Assembly (NCBI GenBank): GCA_963854835.1
Contig: OY978526.1
Coordinates: forward strand, 93,830,904 to 93,894,903
Direction of reading: 5' to 3'
DNA from: Megamerina dolium
Lineage: Eukaryota; Arthropoda; Insecta; Diptera; Megamerinidae
Length of the DNA stretch: 64,000 nt
The first letter of the stretch is position 1; every line of letters begins with the position of its first letter. Position numbers and translations under genes: made by a program. Shown in pieces: positions 63,863 through 64,000 of the stretch. A model generated the notes under the pieces. That model did no database searches, was not told where the DNA came from, and saw nothing but the letters and a program-made list of their open reading frames with translations.

Positions 63863-64000
63863 ACCTAAAAATAAAAAGGCTGCATTCGCTTACAAAAGAT
63901 TTAAAAAAAACTTAGAAGCTTGAAAATATGTTTTTTAAGCGCACATGAAACCCTGTCAAATTTCTGATTGTTCGAAGTGCTCTTCTATCGCACATTCATA

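Larger units (their letters stand above)
58191..64000. other. Gene-poor AT-rich right end
   Basis: No host gene found. Besides the elements listed separately, I see AT-rich sequence only. A 76-codon plus-strand frame at 59213-59443 (with VLMLLDAGPDWYLWWLVLHG) is unassigned and may be part of a transposon. Confidence 0.45.

Overview
The window looks like AT-rich nuclear DNA of a higher dipteran, most probably a true fruit fly (Tephritidae). Three kinds of evidence support this. The genes are split by short GT-AG introns. The proteins are close to Drosophila Groucho, Exo84 and MnmE/GTPBP3. The repeats include rosa-like DD41D mariners, 5'-truncated non-LTR retrotransposons and a tRNA-derived SINE. 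The family-level placement is inference; no searches were run.

Left third (1-19 kb), conserved single-copy genes. The last four coding exons of groucho (+) end at 3042. A 3 kb AT-rich stretch follows. Exo84 (-, eight exons, 6220-11970) is next; its large introns hold retrotransposon debris. The mitochondrial tRNA-modifying GTPase MnmE/GTPBP3 (+, four exons, 12532-14361) is divergent from Exo84 across a 561 bp shared intergenic region. Then come a foldback element, a SINE, a 5'-truncated Jockey-type element with a perfect 12 bp target duplication, and a single-exon Cys-rich gene resembling the DUF1431 family (-).

Right part (19.6-57.7 kb), the main discovery. This is a cluster of eleven paralogous genes for small secreted proteins with the arthropod DM4/12 domain, called genes A-K here. 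Strand order is A-, B+, C-, D+, E-, F+, G+, H-, I-, J+, K+. Most encode a signal peptide, a variable propeptide, a dibasic/furin-like site followed by a [FY]-x-x-F-P-x-G-S-like motif, a core domain, a C-x5-C pair with R/K/Q at the fourth position, and a second Cys pair near the C terminus. I reconstructed complete exon-intron structures for ten genes by joining conserved exons at GT-AG sites with matching phases. Gene I shows only its 5' half. B and C lack the cleavage motif. E and F form a subfamily with long low-complexity inserts and fused 3' exons. Junctions before and after the first-Cys-pair exon are phase 2, and that exon is exactly 111 nt in five genes.

Mobile DNA lies between and inside these genes: a near-full-length mariner pseudogene at 35.4-36.7 kb, a deleted mariner and a LINE relic inside gene A, SINE copies, RTE-like LINE tails with an exact 459 bp tandem duplication, and several perfect hairpins.

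Far right (57.7-64 kb): I see no host gene, only retrotransposon relics (non-LTR RT pieces, a possible Ty3/gypsy Pol fragment), microsatellites and AT-rich sequence.
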